Shown: positions 63,400-64,000 of the stretch, one piece after another | How the letters are laid out: every line of letters starts with the position of its first letter | Numbering within the stretch: position 1 is the stretch's first letter | NCBI GenBank assembly: GCA_934217675.1 | Contig: CAKQCV010000007.1 | Location: 10,723 to 74,722 of the forward strand | Reading direction: 5' to 3' | Source: an uncultured Prevotella sp. | GTDB taxonomy: Bacteria; Bacteroidota; Bacteroidia; Bacteroidales; Bacteroidaceae | Length of the DNA stretch: 64,000 nt | Translations under genes and position numbers: made by a program | Notes under the pieces: model-generated | Databases searched by the model: none | What the model was told of the DNA's origin: nothing | What the model saw: only the letters and a program-made list of their open reading frames with translations

Positions 63400-64000
63400 T
63401 TAAAGATTCACACGCTCTTCAAATCTCTTTCTCAACCATTCCTTCTGCTCCGGTATGGTCATGTTGCTGTTGTCAAGCTCTATGGCATCATCAGCCTTCC
63501 TTAGTGGCGACACTTCACGGTGAGAGTCAATATAGTCGCGCTCCTCAACATTCTTCAGAATCTCCTGAAAGTCGGCAGGCATTCCCTTGGCTTTCAGTTC
63601 GTCGTAGCGGCGCTGTGCCCTTACCTGGGCAGAGGCAGTGACGAAAATCTTCAGCTCTGCATCCGGGAACACGGCAGTACCGATGTCTCTACCGTCCATC
63701 ACGATGCCCTTCTCCTTGCCCATTGCCTGTTGCTGCTCTACGAGAGCCTTGCGAACAAAACCAAGAGCTGCTATCGGACTGACGCGCGATGATACCTCCA
63801 TCGAGCGTATGTCTTTCTCCACCAGTTCACCGTTCAGATAAGTGTCGGGTCGCCCCGTTTCGTTGTTCAGCTTGAACGAGATTTTTATTTCCGGCATTGC
63901 CTTTTCGAGAGCCTCCGTGTTGATGCTGTTGTCCTCGCGGAACATACCTTGGCGCAGCGCATAGAGCGTTACAGAGCGGTACATAGCCCCAGTGTCAACA
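63400..64000 (-). CDS. cmk: Cytidylate kinase, 5' partial
   Basis: The C-terminal 200 residues of cytidylate kinase, which phosphorylates CMP and dCMP. The frame remains open to the window edge: the residues before [10 protein letters not shown] read VDTGA, matching the family stretch [11 protein letters not shown], so the first methionine inside the window is not the start. [24 protein letters not shown] (split) and the arginine-rich lid ([32 protein letters not shown]) are typical. The ATP-binding loop lies outside the window. Confidence 0.93.
   Translation of the reverse strand, partial: VDTGAMYRSVTLYALRQGMFREDNSINTEALEKAMPEIKISFKLNNETGRPDTYLNGELVEKDIRSMEVSSRVSPIAALGFVRKALVEQQQAMGKEKGIVMDGRDIGTAVFPDAELKIFVTASAQVRAQRRYDELKAKGMPADFQEILKNVEERDYIDSHREVSPLRKADDAIELDNSNMTIPEQKEWLRKRFEERVNL

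Overview
The window looks like chromosomal DNA of a Bacteroidales bacterium, most likely Prevotella or a close relative. The evidence is an AT-rich composition, near absence of Shine-Dalgarno sites, repeated -7 boxes of the Bacteroidetes form TAnnTTTG just upstream of genes, a MurF-alanine racemase fusion, DUF2851, and several secreted proteins with type IX-secretion-like C-terminal tails. No rRNA, tRNA, CRISPR array, intact insertion sequence or phage was seen.

Layout. 1-1251 is the 3' end of a secreted fibronectin-III-like protein. 1363-5670 (minus) holds crcB, then nitroreductase-cstA-comEC. 5988-9350 holds a hemolysin III-like membrane protein, cysS and a YitT-family protein. 9351-11062 is a Y-family DNA polymerase with a small YolD-like partner. 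11157-17574 is a drug-export block: a TolC/HlyD/MFS tripartite pump (minus), a divergent AraC regulator and a MATE pump. 17575-18509 is gene-free and carries a 35-bp perfect inverted repeat. 18510-27460 holds a GNAT-like protein, parE, a CtpA-type protease, DUF2851 and murF-alr. 27614-39036 holds a hexuronate-type MFS transporter, a small membrane protein below a C10 tract, nrdJ-folB, amiC-mlaD, dnaA, a membrane-anchored AraC regulator and a gene-free stretch that may encode a small RNA. 39185-40111 is a cation diffusion facilitator.

40278-50999 is the most distinctive region. Two paralogous membrane regulators (periplasmic TPR domain, one membrane helix, cytoplasmic AraC-type HTH) alternate with two paralogous secreted FN3/anchor-J proteins of about 820 residues, with an Omp28-like secreted protein between them. 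The two secreted genes share a 14-nt element at the same distance from their promoters. One regulator has a 14-bp inverted repeat around its promoter and start codon. 51181-61037 is a probable operon of a BASS-type transporter, an alpha-2-macroglobulin-like protein, a DUF1573 protein, MeaB and IspH. 61247-62991 encodes a surface protein whose signal peptide is out of frame across a G9 tract, which suggests phase variation (or a homopolymer sequencing error). A short MKKYIKP-type peptide gene and the 3' part of cmk end the window.

Functionally the window mixes housekeeping genes (cysS, parE, dnaA, murF-alr, nrdJ, ispH, cmk) with envelope, efflux and surface-protein genes whose expression looks controlled by membrane-embedded AraC-type regulators and possibly by homopolymer slippage.
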